A stretch of DNA of 64,000 bases, taken from assembly GCA_034432935.1 (NCBI GenBank), contig DAOUBD010000028.1, positions 1-64,000 of the forward strand, read 5' to 3'. The notes beneath the pieces were generated by a model. That model did no database searches, was not told where the DNA came from, and saw nothing but the letters and a program-made list of their open reading frames with translations. Below, piece after piece: positions 43,885-52,487 of this stretch. Within the stretch, counting starts at the first letter, position 1. Every line of letters starts with the position of its first letter. Made by a program: the position numbers and the translations under genes. Source of the stretch: DAOUAG01 sp034432935 (GTDB taxonomy: Bacteria; Chloroflexota; Dehalococcoidia; SM23-28-2; RBG-16-64-32).

Positions 43885-44135
43885 ATTCGAAACACCTCAG
43901 GGTCAGCGGAGTGTGCGGCTCATGCTTCGAGGGCCTCAGCATGAGCGGGGTGTGTGGGCGCAACAGCCCTTCCCGCTCGTCCTGAGGCACTCGAAGGGCG
44001 AGCGGAGTGTGCGGCTCATGCTTCGAGAACCTCAGCATGAGCGGGGTGTGTGGGCGGCCCGCCTGGAGAACCCTAGGCATGAGCGGAGATACCTGCGTCC
44101 TTCCGCGCAGCCTAAAGCTGCCGAAGGGCCAACCT
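43885..44135. repeat. Dispersed palindromic-repeat cluster B
   Basis: Perfect 29-bp palindromic units GCTCATGCT-N11-AGCATGAGC at 43918-43946 and 44014-44042, with a related CGCTCG...CGAGCG unit between them (about 43972-44005). A GGCCCGCCTGGAGAACCCTA unit follows at about 44056. A stretch of about 88 bp (43969-44056) recurs almost unchanged in cluster C. Located between convergent HD-GYP and SDR genes. Confidence 0.85.
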
Positions 44136-44143
44136 GAGCCGCG

Positions 44144-44902
44144 CTACTGGGCTACCCAGCCGCCATCGATAACGAAGACGGCTCCCGTGCAGAAGGCAGA
44201 ATCGTCACACGCCAGGTAGAGAGCCAGCCTCGCCACCTCCTCTGGCTTTCCCATCCGTCCCAGGGGCGTCTGCGCCGTCACCGCCTCCACCATCCCCGGC
44301 GACGATTTCATCACATGCTCCACCATGGGGGTGGCGATGACACCCGGACAGATGGCGTTGACTCGCACCCCCTGGCGGGCGTATTCCAGCGCCACCGTCT
44401 TCGTGAGCTGTATCACACCCCCCTTACTGGCACAATAGGCGGCCATGGCCGGAAAGCCTACGAGTCCGGCGATGGACGAGGTGCTGATCACCGAACCGCC
44501 GCCTGTCTTGAGCATGGCCGCGATGCCGTACTTCATCCCCAGGTAGACCCCCGTGAGGTTGACGGCGATGACGCGGTGCCAATTCTCGATGCTACTGTCG
44601 GCCACGAGCCCCGGCTGCCCGTCGATGCCAGCGTTGTTGAACAGAACGTCCAGCCGCCCGAAGGACTCCACCGCCGTCCGCACCATCGCCTCCACCTCCG
44701 CCGGCTGTGACACGTCGACCCGCAGGGCCACCGCCTTGCCGCCAGCCTGCTCGATCTGCTTCGCCGTCTCGCGGGCCGCGTCCTCGTTCAGGTCCGCCAC
44801 GACGACGCTGGCGCCCTCTTGCGCAAAGAGGAGGGCCGACGCCCGGCCTATGCCGGAGCCTGCTCCCGTCACTATGGCGGCTTTGCCGTCCAGCTTCCCC
44901 AT
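44144..44902 (-). CDS. SDR-family oxidoreductase (glucose-1-dehydrogenase/FabG-like)
   Basis: 252 aa. GAGSGIGRASALLFAQ binds the cofactor; ADLNEDAARETA follows the second strand, with Asp pointing to NAD preference. NNAGIDGQPG, a Ser in VISTSSIAGLVGF and YCASKGGVIQL form the catalytic set, and CPGVIATPMVEHV follows. A standard-length classical SDR. A GGAGGC site precedes the ATG. Confidence 0.94.
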   Translation of the reverse strand: MGKLDGKAAIVTGAGSGIGRASALLFAQEGASVVVADLNEDAARETAKQIEQAGGKAVALRVDVSQPAEVEAMVRTAVESFGRLDVLFNNAGIDGQPGLVADSSIENWHRVIAVNLTGVYLGMKYGIAAMLKTGGGSVISTSSIAGLVGFPAMAAYCASKGGVIQLTKTVALEYARQGVRVNAICPGVIATPMVEHVMKSSPGMVEAVTAQTPLGRMGKPEEVARLALYLACDDSAFCTGAVFVIDGGWVAQ

Positions 44903-45270
44903 TGCAGGCCTCCTTTACAACACATTGTTGTCGCTGAGCAATCTACCACAGGCCGACGCCCTCCCGCTCGCCCTGATCTCGCCGCCGGGACGCCCTGAGC
45001 ACCATCGGCGCATGCTTCGAGGGCCTGAGCATGAGCGGAAGCGGGGGCGGCCCGCCTGGAGAACCCTAGGCACGAGCGGGGATGACATGCCTTCCCGCTC
45101 GCCCTGAGGCACTCGAAAGGCGAGCGGAGCCCAATGGCTCATGCTTCGAGAACCTCAGCATGAGCGGGGTGTGTGGGCCAGGCACGAAAGGGGTGGCGCT
45201 CCGGCAGCCGCCACGCCCCGGACGCCGCCGCCCCCTTGACCCCCAGGGATCCGTCCGCCACCCTTGTGCC
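44903..45270. other. Intergenic region holding repeat cluster C
   Basis: 368 bp between the divergent SDR and cinA genes. From about 44963 to 45180 it is packed with the dispersed repeats: CATGCTTCGAGGGCCTGAGCATGAGC near 45011, the GGCCCGCCTGGAGAACCCTA unit near 45048, and the long composite at 45092-45179 that matches 43969-44056. No gene is seen. A TTGACC at about 45236 may be part of the cinA promoter, but no matching -10 box is clear. Confidence 0.75.
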
Positions 45271-46515
45271 ATGAAGGCCGAGATCATCTCCGTGGGCACC
45301 GAGATCCTCCTGGGCGAGATCTTGGACACCAACGCCCAGTACATCGCCTCCCGGCTGCCCGCCATCGGCATCGATCTATACTTCATGTGCCAGGTGGGCG
45401 ACAACCTGGACCGGCTGGCCGAGACGATCTCGCGGGCCCTGGAGCGCTCTGACGCCGTTATCACGACGGGCGGCCTGGGCCCCACCGAGGACGACGTCAC
45501 GCGTGAGGCCATCGCCCGAGTGGTGGGGGAGGAGATGTACGTCGACCCGCAGGCCGAAAGCAACCTCCGGGCCTTCTTCGCCGCTCGTGGAGTCGCCTTC
45601 CCGGAACGCAACATCAAACAGGCGATGCTGATCCCATCGGCCCGTTTTATCCCCAATCCCCGCGGCACCGCGCCCGGCTGGTGGGTCGAAAGGGGGGAGA
45701 AGATCATCGTCGCCATGCCGGGGCCGCCCAGCGAGATGCAGCGCATGTGGGAGGCCGAGGTGGAGCCCCGGCTCCGGCAGTTGGCGGCCGGTGAAGGCGT
45801 GCTCATAACCCGCGTTCTCAAGACCATCGGCGCTGGCGAGAGCCACATCGACGAGATGGTGGCCCCGTTCCTCGGGTCCACCAACCCCACCATCGGCGTC
45901 TACGCCAAGCCCGACGGCGTCTACCTGCGGCTGGCGGCCAAGGCCCGCGGCGAGGAGGAGGCCCGCGACCTCATCGCGCCGGTGGAGGCAGAGTTGCGGC
46001 GCACCCTGGGCACGCTGGTCTGGGGCGCGGACGGCGAAACCTTGGAGGGGGTCATCGGGCGGATGCTGCGGGAACGGGCGGCCACCCTGGCCACCATGGA
46101 ATCCTGCACCGGCGGCCTTTTGGCCTCCACCATTACCGACGTACCGGGCAGCTCCCTCTACTTCAAAGGGGGCTACGTAGCCTACACCGCGCGCATGAAG
46201 ATGGCTTTGGGCGTCAGCGCTGACCTCATCGAACGCCACGGCGTGGTAAGCGCCGAGGTAGCAGCGGATATGGCGCGCGCCGCCCGCGTCAGCCTCGACG
46301 CTAGCTACGGCATCGGCATCACGGGTGTGGCTGGGCCCGACGAGCTTGAGGGCAAGCCCCCCGGCACCATGCACATCGCCGTTTCCGGGGGCCCCGGCCT
46401 GGCCTCCGACGCCGCCAGCTACACCTTCTACCAGGGGCGCGCGGCCACAAAGCGGCGGGCCGTCACCACCGCCCTCTTCCTCCTGCGCCGGGCCATCCTC
46501 TCCCACCCAGACTAG
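45271..46515 (+). CDS. cinA: CinA-family protein (nicotinamide-nucleotide amidohydrolase, COG1058 fusion)
   Basis: 414 aa, the full two-domain form. The N-terminal MoCF/COG1058 domain has AEIISVGTEILLGEILDTNA and TTGGLGPTEDDVTREA. The C-terminal amidohydrolase domain has TMESCTGGLLASTITDVPGSSLYFKGGYVAYT and GITGVAGPDELEGKPPGT. It deamidates NMN to recycle pyridine nucleotides, and may hydrolyse ADP-ribose. The frame is open upstream to 45082 through repeat DNA, so the ATG at 45271 is chosen. Confidence 0.95.
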   Translation: MKAEIISVGTEILLGEILDTNAQYIASRLPAIGIDLYFMCQVGDNLDRLAETISRALERSDAVITTGGLGPTEDDVTREAIARVVGEEMYVDPQAESNLRAFFAARGVAFPERNIKQAMLIPSARFIPNPRGTAPGWWVERGEKIIVAMPGPPSEMQRMWEAEVEPRLRQLAAGEGVLITRVLKTIGAGESHIDEMVAPFLGSTNPTIGVYAKPDGVYLRLAAKARGEEEARDLIAPVEAELRRTLGTLVWGADGETLEGVIGRMLRERAATLATMESCTGGLLASTITDVPGSSLYFKGGYVAYTARMKMALGVSADLIERHGVVSAEVAADMARAARVSLDASYGIGITGVAGPDELEGKPPGTMHIAVSGGPGLASDAASYTFYQGRAATKRRAVTTALFLLRRAILSHPD

Positions 46516-46621
46516 ACCGTCGGGCGCCGGGTTAAGGGGTTCTAATCTCTCCTTCATGGGGGCTTAATCCCGGCGTCTTAGCCTGAGGCTGCGAATAAGT
46601 TCAGTTCAAAGGAGGTTCGAC

Positions 46622-47086
46622 ATGCAGAAGCTATTCGCAGCCCTCACGCTGGCTATCGTGGCCGCAGCCGTCGTGGGCGTCTTCATCCTCTCGGGCAGCG
46701 CCAGCGCCGCCAGCGACACGGTGTCCGGCCGAGGCGTGCTCTACGCCCGCGGCTCCGGCGTGGCCGAGGTCAAGGGCGATGGGAGGGTGGACATCCGCAG
46801 CTACGGGGGAGGCACCGTCCACATCAGCGGGGCAGAGAGGATCGACGCCCAGGGCGATGGTCAGAAGGTCGAACTGCCCGATGGCAGCGTCCTCTTCACC
46901 GGCTGGAAGGGCACGATCCACGCCGCGGGCCGGGACATGAACGTGCGCATGGAAGGCGTCCACATAGCATTCCGCGCAGCCGGCCGGGGCAGCGCCTTCC
47001 TCAAGGGGCACGGCACATACCGCATCGGCGACTTCAGCGGGCCCTGGAGCCCTGATGGCGTCACCGTCGATTTCGGCCCGGCCTAG
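46622..47086 (+). CDS. Small secreted beta-rich protein, unknown family
   Basis: 154 aa behind a strong AAAGGAGG. A signal peptide covers residues 1-31 (cleavage near SASAAS). The mature part is a series of short strands with Gly/Asp turns (GVAEVKGDGRVDIRSYGGGTVHISGAERIDAQGDGQ), resembling a short right-handed helix or auto-adhesin-like fold. No cysteine or lipobox. It is followed by another small exported protein in the same direction, 42 bp away. Confidence 0.7.
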   Translation: MQKLFAALTLAIVAAAVVGVFILSGSASAASDTVSGRGVLYARGSGVAEVKGDGRVDIRSYGGGTVHISGAERIDAQGDGQKVELPDGSVLFTGWKGTIHAAGRDMNVRMEGVHIAFRAAGRGSAFLKGHGTYRIGDFSGPWSPDGVTVDFGPA

Positions 47087-47128
47087 CGCCGCCAAAGCCG
47101 GTGGTTCAGAACTTGAAGGGAGAAGATC

Positions 47129-47623
47129 GTGAGAAAACTACTTTTCGCAGTGGCCGCCCTAGCCGCCCTAGGCATCTCCGTCATGGCAGCATCTGCCGCG
47201 GGCGCCGGGCAGGGGGACCCTGGCGTTAGCTTGTCGCTGCGCGACGCAAACCAGCGCCCAACGCGGGCCTGCCTAGCCGCCCGCTTCACCGTCAACGCGG
47301 CGGCCGAGGTGCTGGACATGGAGAAGAGCGCCGTAGTCGAAGCCCTGCGCTCGGGCCAGAGCCTTGCGGAGATAGCCGAAGCCCAGGGCATGAGCGCCGA
47401 TGATTTCAAGGCGGCCCTGCTGGAGCAGGTCAAGAGCGACCTCGACGCCAAGGTGAGCGAAGGCAAGCTCAGCCAGGAGCGGGCGGATAAGATCTACCAG
47501 GCCTTCGAGAAGCACGTGGACCAGGTTATCAATTTCCACCCCGATCCCAGCCGCCACCCGTGCAGGCCCCGGGTCCAAACCGGCGGCAGCGATCGCCCGG
47601 CACCAGCCAACATCGGCTTCTAG
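47129..47623 (+). CDS. Small secreted helical protein, unknown family
   Basis: 164 aa from a GTG behind AAGGGAGAAG. Signal peptide to about residue 25. The mature protein has a helical region with two motif-like parts, LRSGQSLAEIAEAQGMSADDF and VSEGKLSQERADKIYQAFEKHVDQVI, a pattern seen in exported proteins of actinobacteria and Chloroflexota (DUF2680-like). Two cysteines (ACLAAR and HPCRPR) could form a disulfide. No function can be assigned. Confidence 0.7.
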   Translation: MRKLLFAVAALAALGISVMAASAAGAGQGDPGVSLSLRDANQRPTRACLAARFTVNAAAEVLDMEKSAVVEALRSGQSLAEIAEAQGMSADDFKAALLEQVKSDLDAKVSEGKLSQERADKIYQAFEKHVDQVINFHPDPSRHPCRPRVQTGGSDRPAPANIGF

Positions 47624-47654
47624 GCGAGCGCAACGTCTGTCCCTCCCAGCACGC

Positions 47655-47679
47655 GGGGGCCGGCCACAGGCCGGCCCCC
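47655..47679. terminator. Probable bidirectional terminator hairpin
   Basis: A perfect 11-bp stem GGGGGCCGGCC / GGCCGGCCCCC with an ACA loop lies between two converging genes. There is no strong T-run, so it may act as a factor-dependent or mRNA-stabilising hairpin. Confidence 0.6.
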
Positions 47680-47699
47680 TGCGCTTCGCCATCGTATCG

Positions 47700-48938
47700 C
47701 TAGTACTCGTCGATCACCTTGCGGGCCGCTGCCAGGGACAGTACCTCGTTGGTGCCGTCCTCGATGAGGGCAGCACGGGCGTCGCGGAAGAGCTTCTCGA
47801 TGAGCATCTCTTTGGCCAGGCCGATGCCGCCGTGGAGCTGGAGGGCATCGCTGGCCACCTCGAAGGCAGCCTGGGTACAGAACACCTTGGCCGCCACCGA
47901 GTACTGGACCCGCGGCGGGCTGGTGGTGGAGTTATAGGCCATCGCCGCGCGGGAAAGGCCGCGGGACGCCTCCACCTTGATGAACATGTCCATGAGCTTC
48001 AGTTGCACCGCCTGGTGTTCGCAGATCTTCTTGCCTCCCTGCACCCGGTGGCGGGCGTATTTCAGCCCCTCCTCGAAGGCGGCACGGCCCACTCCGGTGA
48101 AGGCCGCGCCCATGAAGGCGTTGGCCCCCGCCAGCACCGAATTGATGACGTAAGGGTAGCCCGCCGGTTCCACCAACATGTAGGCGCGGGGGATGCGCAC
48201 GTCATCGAAGAAGATCTCGCCCTGGTTCAGCGGACGCTGGCCCATCTTGTTCAGGGGCTTACCCCTGCTCACTCCGGGCAGGTCCAGCGGGATGAGGGCC
48301 ACGCCGCCCCCTTCCTGCCCCTTGGAGCTATCGATGCCCAGAAAGGTGAGGGCGTGGGTGGCAATCGTACCGTTGGAGACCCAGGCCGACTTCTGACCGT
48401 TGATGACCCACTCGTCGCCGTCCAGCCGGGCCTGCACCTGGTGCGCCACCTCCGGCAGCCGCGTCTGCTCCGTGCCGATGAGGAGGGTATCGGACCCGTG
48501 CATCGGCTCCGTGATGGCCCAACAGCCGATGTACTTCCCCTCCCGGTCCTGCACGAAGGGCTTCACCACCCGCTCCATGATATCGGGGTTGCCGCTCATG
48601 GCCGCGAATCCGAAGGGGAAGGAGGTGACGCCCAGGCTGACGGCGAGGCCGGCGCAGCCCCAGGCCATCTCCTCGGTAAAGATATGCTGGGCTAAGGGCG
48701 AGAGGCGGGCACCGCCGAGGGACTCAGGCAGCGCCCGGGTGTGGTATCCCAACTGGTAGGCCTGACGGAAAACATCCCACAGAACGCTCCCCTTGGCGAT
48801 CACCTGCTCCGGGTCTGGCATCCGGTCCAGCTCGATGCTGGCAGGTCGCAAAACCTCCTCGGCGAACCGGTGGACGTTCTCCTTAAGCGCCCTCTCATCG
48901 TCCGTAAGCCCCTTGTTCAGCTCCAGGTAGGTGGCCAT
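47700..48938 (-). CDS. Acyl-CoA dehydrogenase family protein
   Basis: 412 aa. The N-terminal helical domain, the mid-domain FAD segment (IGCWAITEPMHGSD, WVINGQKSAWVSNG) and the C-terminal helices (RVQYSVAAKVFCTQAAFEVASDALQLHGGIGLAKE) are all present. The C-terminal IEDGTNEVLSL has Glu residues close to where the catalytic base of several families lies. Its likely electron acceptor is EtfAB (19.9-21.7 kb). The mid-region GTIATHALTFLGID departs from the short-chain enzymes, so the substrate is open. Confidence 0.92.
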   Translation of the reverse strand: MATYLELNKGLTDDERALKENVHRFAEEVLRPASIELDRMPDPEQVIAKGSVLWDVFRQAYQLGYHTRALPESLGGARLSPLAQHIFTEEMAWGCAGLAVSLGVTSFPFGFAAMSGNPDIMERVVKPFVQDREGKYIGCWAITEPMHGSDTLLIGTEQTRLPEVAHQVQARLDGDEWVINGQKSAWVSNGTIATHALTFLGIDSSKGQEGGGVALIPLDLPGVSRGKPLNKMGQRPLNQGEIFFDDVRIPRAYMLVEPAGYPYVINSVLAGANAFMGAAFTGVGRAAFEEGLKYARHRVQGGKKICEHQAVQLKLMDMFIKVEASRGLSRAAMAYNSTTSPPRVQYSVAAKVFCTQAAFEVASDALQLHGGIGLAKEMLIEKLFRDARAALIEDGTNEVLSLAAARKVIDEY

Positions 48939-48977
48939 AGCTCGCGCCTCCTTCCGCCTGCCGTCCGCGGCTGAAGT

Positions 48978-48983
48978 TATAAT
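48978..48983 (+). promoter_or_regulatory. -10 box of the aldolase gene
   Basis: TATAAT lies 35 bp before the GTG start at 49019, and a GGGGGAG ribosome site lies between. No -35 box is obvious. Confidence 0.45.
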
Positions 48984-49018
48984 AGCGGCTAGCCGAGGGC
49001 TAGTGAACCGGGGGAGTC

Positions 49019-49786
49019 GTGCGCGAGAACCGCATGAAGCGCCTATGGCAGCAAGGGCGCCCCGCCTTGGGGGGTTGGCTGACCATACCCTCCTCCTTCT
49101 CCGCCGAGATCTTCGCCCACGCCGGCTTCGACTGGATCTGCGTGGACATGCAGCATGGGGTCATCGGCTACTCCGAAGCGGTCCACCTCCTCCAGGCCAT
49201 ATCTACCACCTCGGCCACGCCCGTCGTCCGCGTGCCGTGGAACGAACCGGGGATCATCATGAAGGTGCTGGACGCAGGCGCTATGGGCGTCATAGTGCCC
49301 ATGGTGAACTCCCGCGCCGAGGCCCAGGCCGCCGTCGCCGCCTGCCGCTACGCTCCCAGGGGCATGCGCTCCTACGGACCCGTCCGGGCCGTTTACTACG
49401 CCGGGCGAGACTACTTCGCCCGCGCCGATCAGGAGGTGGCCTGCATCGTGATGATCGAGACGAAGGAGGCCTTGCAGGACCTGGAGGGGATCCTCGGCGT
49501 CCCGGGGGTGGATGCGGCCTACGTCGGCCCCGCTGACCTCAGCGTCTCCCTGGGGCTGCCGCCGGGATCCGACCACGACGATCCGGCCTTTGTGGAAGCC
49601 ATCGCCGCCGTGCTGGACGCCTGCCGCCGCCTCCGCGTCGTCCCGGGCGCCCATGCCGGCAACCCCGCCACCGCCCGAAAGCGCATCGAGCAGGGGTTCC
49701 TCATGGTCGAGATGTGCGACGACGCCTCGGCCCTGGCCCGGACCGCGGCCGCTGACCTGCGGGCCGTCCGCGGAGACGAAGCCTAA
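49019..49786 (+). CDS. HpcH/HpaI-type class II aldolase
   Basis: 255 aa from a GTG behind GGGGGAG. Core motifs: FDWICVDMQHGVIGY, PVVRVPWNEPGIIMKVLDAGAMGVIVPMVN, MIETKEAL (metal ligand Glu) and VDAAYVGPADLSVSLGL (metal ligand Asp). It cleaves or forms 2-keto-3-deoxy acids using a divalent metal and pyruvate. The R residue of RVPW is the catalytic-type Arg. No sugar-acid gene is near. Confidence 0.93.
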   Translation: MRENRMKRLWQQGRPALGGWLTIPSSFSAEIFAHAGFDWICVDMQHGVIGYSEAVHLLQAISTTSATPVVRVPWNEPGIIMKVLDAGAMGVIVPMVNSRAEAQAAVAACRYAPRGMRSYGPVRAVYYAGRDYFARADQEVACIVMIETKEALQDLEGILGVPGVDAAYVGPADLSVSLGLPPGSDHDDPAFVEAIAAVLDACRRLRVVPGAHAGNPATARKRIEQGFLMVEMCDDASALARTAAADLRAVRGDEA

Positions 49787-49807
49787 GCGCCAGAGCCGCC
49801 GCCGCGC

Positions 49808-49813
49808 TAGAAT
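49808..49813 (+). promoter_or_regulatory. -10 box of the geranylgeranyl-reductase-like gene
   Basis: TAGAAT ends 10 bp before the ATG at 49824. There is no ribosome site, so the message is probably leaderless or nearly so. Confidence 0.4.
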
Positions 49814-49823
49814 CGGCTGTGTA

Positions 49824-51047
49824 ATGCGATTCGACTTCGATGTCGCTGTCGCCGGCGCTGGCCCCGCTGGCTCCCGTACCGCCCGGGACCTGGCGCAGGC
49901 TGGCCTGAGGGTGGCTTTACTGGAGGAACACCGGCAGCCGGGGATCCCCTCTCACTGTTCGGGCCTCATCAGCCCTCGCACCCTAGAAGAGGCAGGGATC
50001 GGCCCCGAGGCGGCCATCCACCGCATCAGCGGCGCCTTCCTGCACGCCCCGGACGGGACCCTAGCCGAGCTGGGCGGCGGCCAGGTACGGGCCGTGGCCA
50101 TCGACCGGGTCCGCTGGGATCAAACCCTTTGCCAGCAGGCCCAAGCCGCCGGCGCCGAGCTCCTGCGCGGCCGGGTCACCGGCGTCGCGCGCCAGGACGG
50201 CGGCGTGCTCCTCACCGTGCACACAGACGGCCGGATTCGCCACCTCACGGCTCGCCTCATCGTGGGGGCTGACGGCGCCCACTCCCGGGTGGCCCGCTGT
50301 CTGGGGCTGCCAGGGCCGCGAGAGAAGGCCTATTGCCTGGGCATCGAGGGGCGGCTGAGGACCCCGCGGCAGGACTTCGTTCACGTCTTCGTGAGCAACG
50401 ATGTGGCGCCCGGGTGGTTCGGCTGGATCATACCGGTGGGAGATGGGACGGTGCGCGCCGGCATAGGGTCTACTAACGGCGCCAAACCCATCGTCTGCTA
50501 CCGCCGAATGGCAGCGGCCTTCCCCCAGCTCTTCGCCGCGTTGGAGCCCAAACGTATGTACGGCGGCACCATCCCTCTCAGCTTCGCGCCCCGGTCTTAC
50601 GCCGATAACGCCCTCCTAGTGGGGGATGCCGCCGGCCAGGTGAAGCCCCTCTCGGGCGGCGGGATCTACACGGGGCTGGTGGCCGCCCGCCACGCCGCCG
50701 AGGCAGCGCTGGAGGCCTTCCGCGCCAATGACCTGAGCGCCCGCCGCCTCTCCTCTTACGAACGGCGATGGAAGGCGGAGATCGGCCGCGAGCTGGCCCG
50801 CAGCCGCCGCCTGCGCAACGCCGGTTTGGCTTTGGGCGACCAGGGGATAAACAGAGTAGTCCGCGTCTTGCGCCACGATAGCCTTGTCGCCCTCGCCGCG
50901 CGCCATGGCGACATCGATTACCCGTCCCGGGCGCTGCTCCGCCTGGCCAGGTCTGCGCCGGCCGTCACCACCCTGCTGCCCATCTTGGCGCGGCGACCCG
51001 CCGCCGTCTGGCAGGTCCTCCGGGCGCACCTCCCTTTTGCGGTGTGA
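49824..51047 (+). CDS. NAD(P)/FAD-dependent oxidoreductase (geranylgeranyl reductase family)
   Basis: 407 aa. FAD-binding start FDVAVAGAGPAGSRTARDLAQAGLRVALLEE, then PSHCSGLISPRTLE, LIVGADGAHSRVAR and LLVGDAAGQVKPLSGGGIYTGL, the layout of geranylgeranyl reductases that saturate isoprenoid chains of lipids or quinones. The C-terminal helices are long and basic. No isoprenoid gene is adjacent; a role in menaquinone or membrane-lipid tail reduction is plausible. A longer frame reaches back into the aldolase gene and is rejected. Confidence 0.9.
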   Translation: MRFDFDVAVAGAGPAGSRTARDLAQAGLRVALLEEHRQPGIPSHCSGLISPRTLEEAGIGPEAAIHRISGAFLHAPDGTLAELGGGQVRAVAIDRVRWDQTLCQQAQAAGAELLRGRVTGVARQDGGVLLTVHTDGRIRHLTARLIVGADGAHSRVARCLGLPGPREKAYCLGIEGRLRTPRQDFVHVFVSNDVAPGWFGWIIPVGDGTVRAGIGSTNGAKPIVCYRRMAAAFPQLFAALEPKRMYGGTIPLSFAPRSYADNALLVGDAAGQVKPLSGGGIYTGLVAARHAAEAALEAFRANDLSARRLSSYERRWKAEIGRELARSRRLRNAGLALGDQGINRVVRVLRHDSLVALAARHGDIDYPSRALLRLARSAPAVTTLLPILARRPAAVWQVLRAHLPFAV

Positions 51048-51078
51048 CGGCGACGAAGGCGGCCGCGCTGCCCCATGC

Positions 51079-51084
51079 TATAAT
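51079..51084 (+). promoter_or_regulatory. -10 box of the RDD gene
   Basis: TATAAT ends 11 bp before the ATG at 51096, giving a leader of only about 5 nt. Confidence 0.45.
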
Positions 51085-51095
51085 CGAGGCCGGAT

Positions 51096-51587
51096 ATGGC
51101 CATCACGGGACAGACGAGGCAGGCCGCCAGCCCCCCGGCGCGCGAACTCCCCTACGCAGGCTTCCAACTCCGCGCCGTGGCCTTCATCCTCGACGCCATC
51201 GTCTTGGCATCGATCCTCTTCCTGTTTATCGCAGCCGCCGGGCTCCAGCTCCTGTTGCGCAGCGACTGGGGCAACGAGTCCAACATCCCGGACAAGGTCT
51301 ACTGGGCCTCCTTCCTCATCGTGGCCAGCTTCTTGCTGGTGCCGCCCTGGTACTTCATCGCCATGTGGTGGGCCCGGGGCCAGAGCCTCGGCATGATGGC
51401 CGTGCACATCGCCGTCACGGATACGGAAGGCTATCACATCTCTTTTCCCCAGGCCCTCGTCCGCACGCTAGTTTGGCCCCTTAGCTTCTTGCCCATGGGC
51501 ATCGGCATGCTGCCCATCCTCTTCGACCGGCGCGCCCGCGCCCTCCACGACATGCTGGCGGGCACCGTCGTCGTCCAACTACCGTGA
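51096..51587 (+). CDS. RDD-family membrane protein
   Basis: 163 aa. The RDD features are AGFQLRAVAFILDAIVLASIL (conserved Arg/Asp) and FDRRARALHDMLAGTVVVQL (RALHDMLAGT end motif), with GQSLGMMAVHIAVTD between. Three to four membrane segments. The family's function is unclear; some members are linked to ion/proton exchange. Its stop overlaps the GTG of the next gene by 4 bp. Confidence 0.92.
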   Translation: MAITGQTRQAASPPARELPYAGFQLRAVAFILDAIVLASILFLFIAAAGLQLLLRSDWGNESNIPDKVYWASFLIVASFLLVPPWYFIAMWWARGQSLGMMAVHIAVTDTEGYHISFPQALVRTLVWPLSFLPMGIGMLPILFDRRARALHDMLAGTVVVQLP

Positions 51588-52411
51588 ACGGCCCCGGGTC
51601 CCTGGTCAGGACGGCGTCCCAGTGGACCATCGGCTTCATCCTCACCATCGTCCTCATCGCCTTCCTGCTGGCGTTAGCTGCGGCCCAGATCACCTCGCCG
51701 GGACCTGCGCACCGGGTCCTGCGCCGTGCCGCCGCTGTAACCACCGGCATCGACTCGGCCCTCCCGGGCGTCCAGGATCAGCTTCGCCAGGCGGCCGGCG
51801 CAGAGGGCTCCAGCGAGGTTCTGGTGCCGGGCTATCCGATACCGGTGGAGATCCCGCGGGAGCAGGCGGGGACCATCGACCCCGCGGAGCTGCGGCGCCT
51901 CATCCTGGACGAGTCGGCCCGCCGCCTGTATAGCGACGGGTGGTCCGTCTGGGATGACGGTGACCAGGAAGCGAAACAGGATGTGCGGCGCATCTCTTCG
52001 GCCGGCCTCCTGAAGACGGGCCTGGGCCTTATCAACGATGGCAACCACCGCATCTTCTTGGGCCTCGCCGGCCTGCTGGGGTTGATGGCCTTCGGTCTGG
52101 CCCTGGCCCTGGCCGTGAGCCTCGCTCCCCTGCCGCGCCTCGCGGCCCTGGGCGGCGTACTCACCGCGGCGGGGCTGCCCCTCCTAGCGGGGGCCGTGGC
52201 CATCCGCTTCGGGTTACGCACCGCCGCCGTGGACGCCGATCCCTTCGCTAGAGGGCTCCTGGACCTGGGGGTGGACATCATGGCCGTCCCCATCCGCACC
52301 TATCTCATCGTCAGCCTGCTGGGCATGCTCATAGCCCTGCTGGGCGCTGGGGCCATGTGGTGGGAGTCCCGCACCAGGCAGGCGGTGCCCGCGGGCGGCC
52401 CGACGCCCTAA
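51584..52411 (+). CDS. Uncharacterised four-helix membrane protein
   Basis: 275 aa, starting with a GTG that overlaps the RDD stop. One membrane helix lies near residues 12-32, followed by an outside domain of about 115 residues (SALPGVQDQLRQAAGAEGSSEVLVPGYPIPVEIP). Three more helices lie between 155 and 265. I find no catalytic motif. The arrangement (one helix, extracytoplasmic domain, three helices) recalls membrane sensors or assembly factors. It is coupled to the RDD gene. Confidence 0.75.
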   Translation: MNGPGSLVRTASQWTIGFILTIVLIAFLLALAAAQITSPGPAHRVLRRAAAVTTGIDSALPGVQDQLRQAAGAEGSSEVLVPGYPIPVEIPREQAGTIDPAELRRLILDESARRLYSDGWSVWDDGDQEAKQDVRRISSAGLLKTGLGLINDGNHRIFLGLAGLLGLMAFGLALALAVSLAPLPRLAALGGVLTAAGLPLLAGAVAIRFGLRTAAVDADPFARGLLDLGVDIMAVPIRTYLIVSLLGMLIALLGAGAMWWESRTRQAVPAGGPTP

Positions 52412-52460
52412 GCGCCACCTGGCCCGCCGGTCAGGCTCCAGCACGCGCCGGGATAACGGG

Positions 52461-52466
52461 TATAAT
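52461..52466 (+). promoter_or_regulatory. -10 box ahead of the copper-type locus
   Basis: TATAAT lies 21 bp before the ATG of the exported His/Cys protein at 52488. No -35 box is obvious. Confidence 0.45.
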
Positions 52467-52487
52467 AAAGGCCAGCGGTAGATCGAC

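Noticed and set aside
43885..44135. Possible CRISPR array
   Set aside because: Repeat units are palindromes of mixed types, spacing is irregular, and no cas gene is in the window.
45082..45270. Extended N-terminus for cinA
   Set aside because: The extra residues come from repeat cluster C and the canonical CinA start (MKAEIISVGTE) is at 45271.
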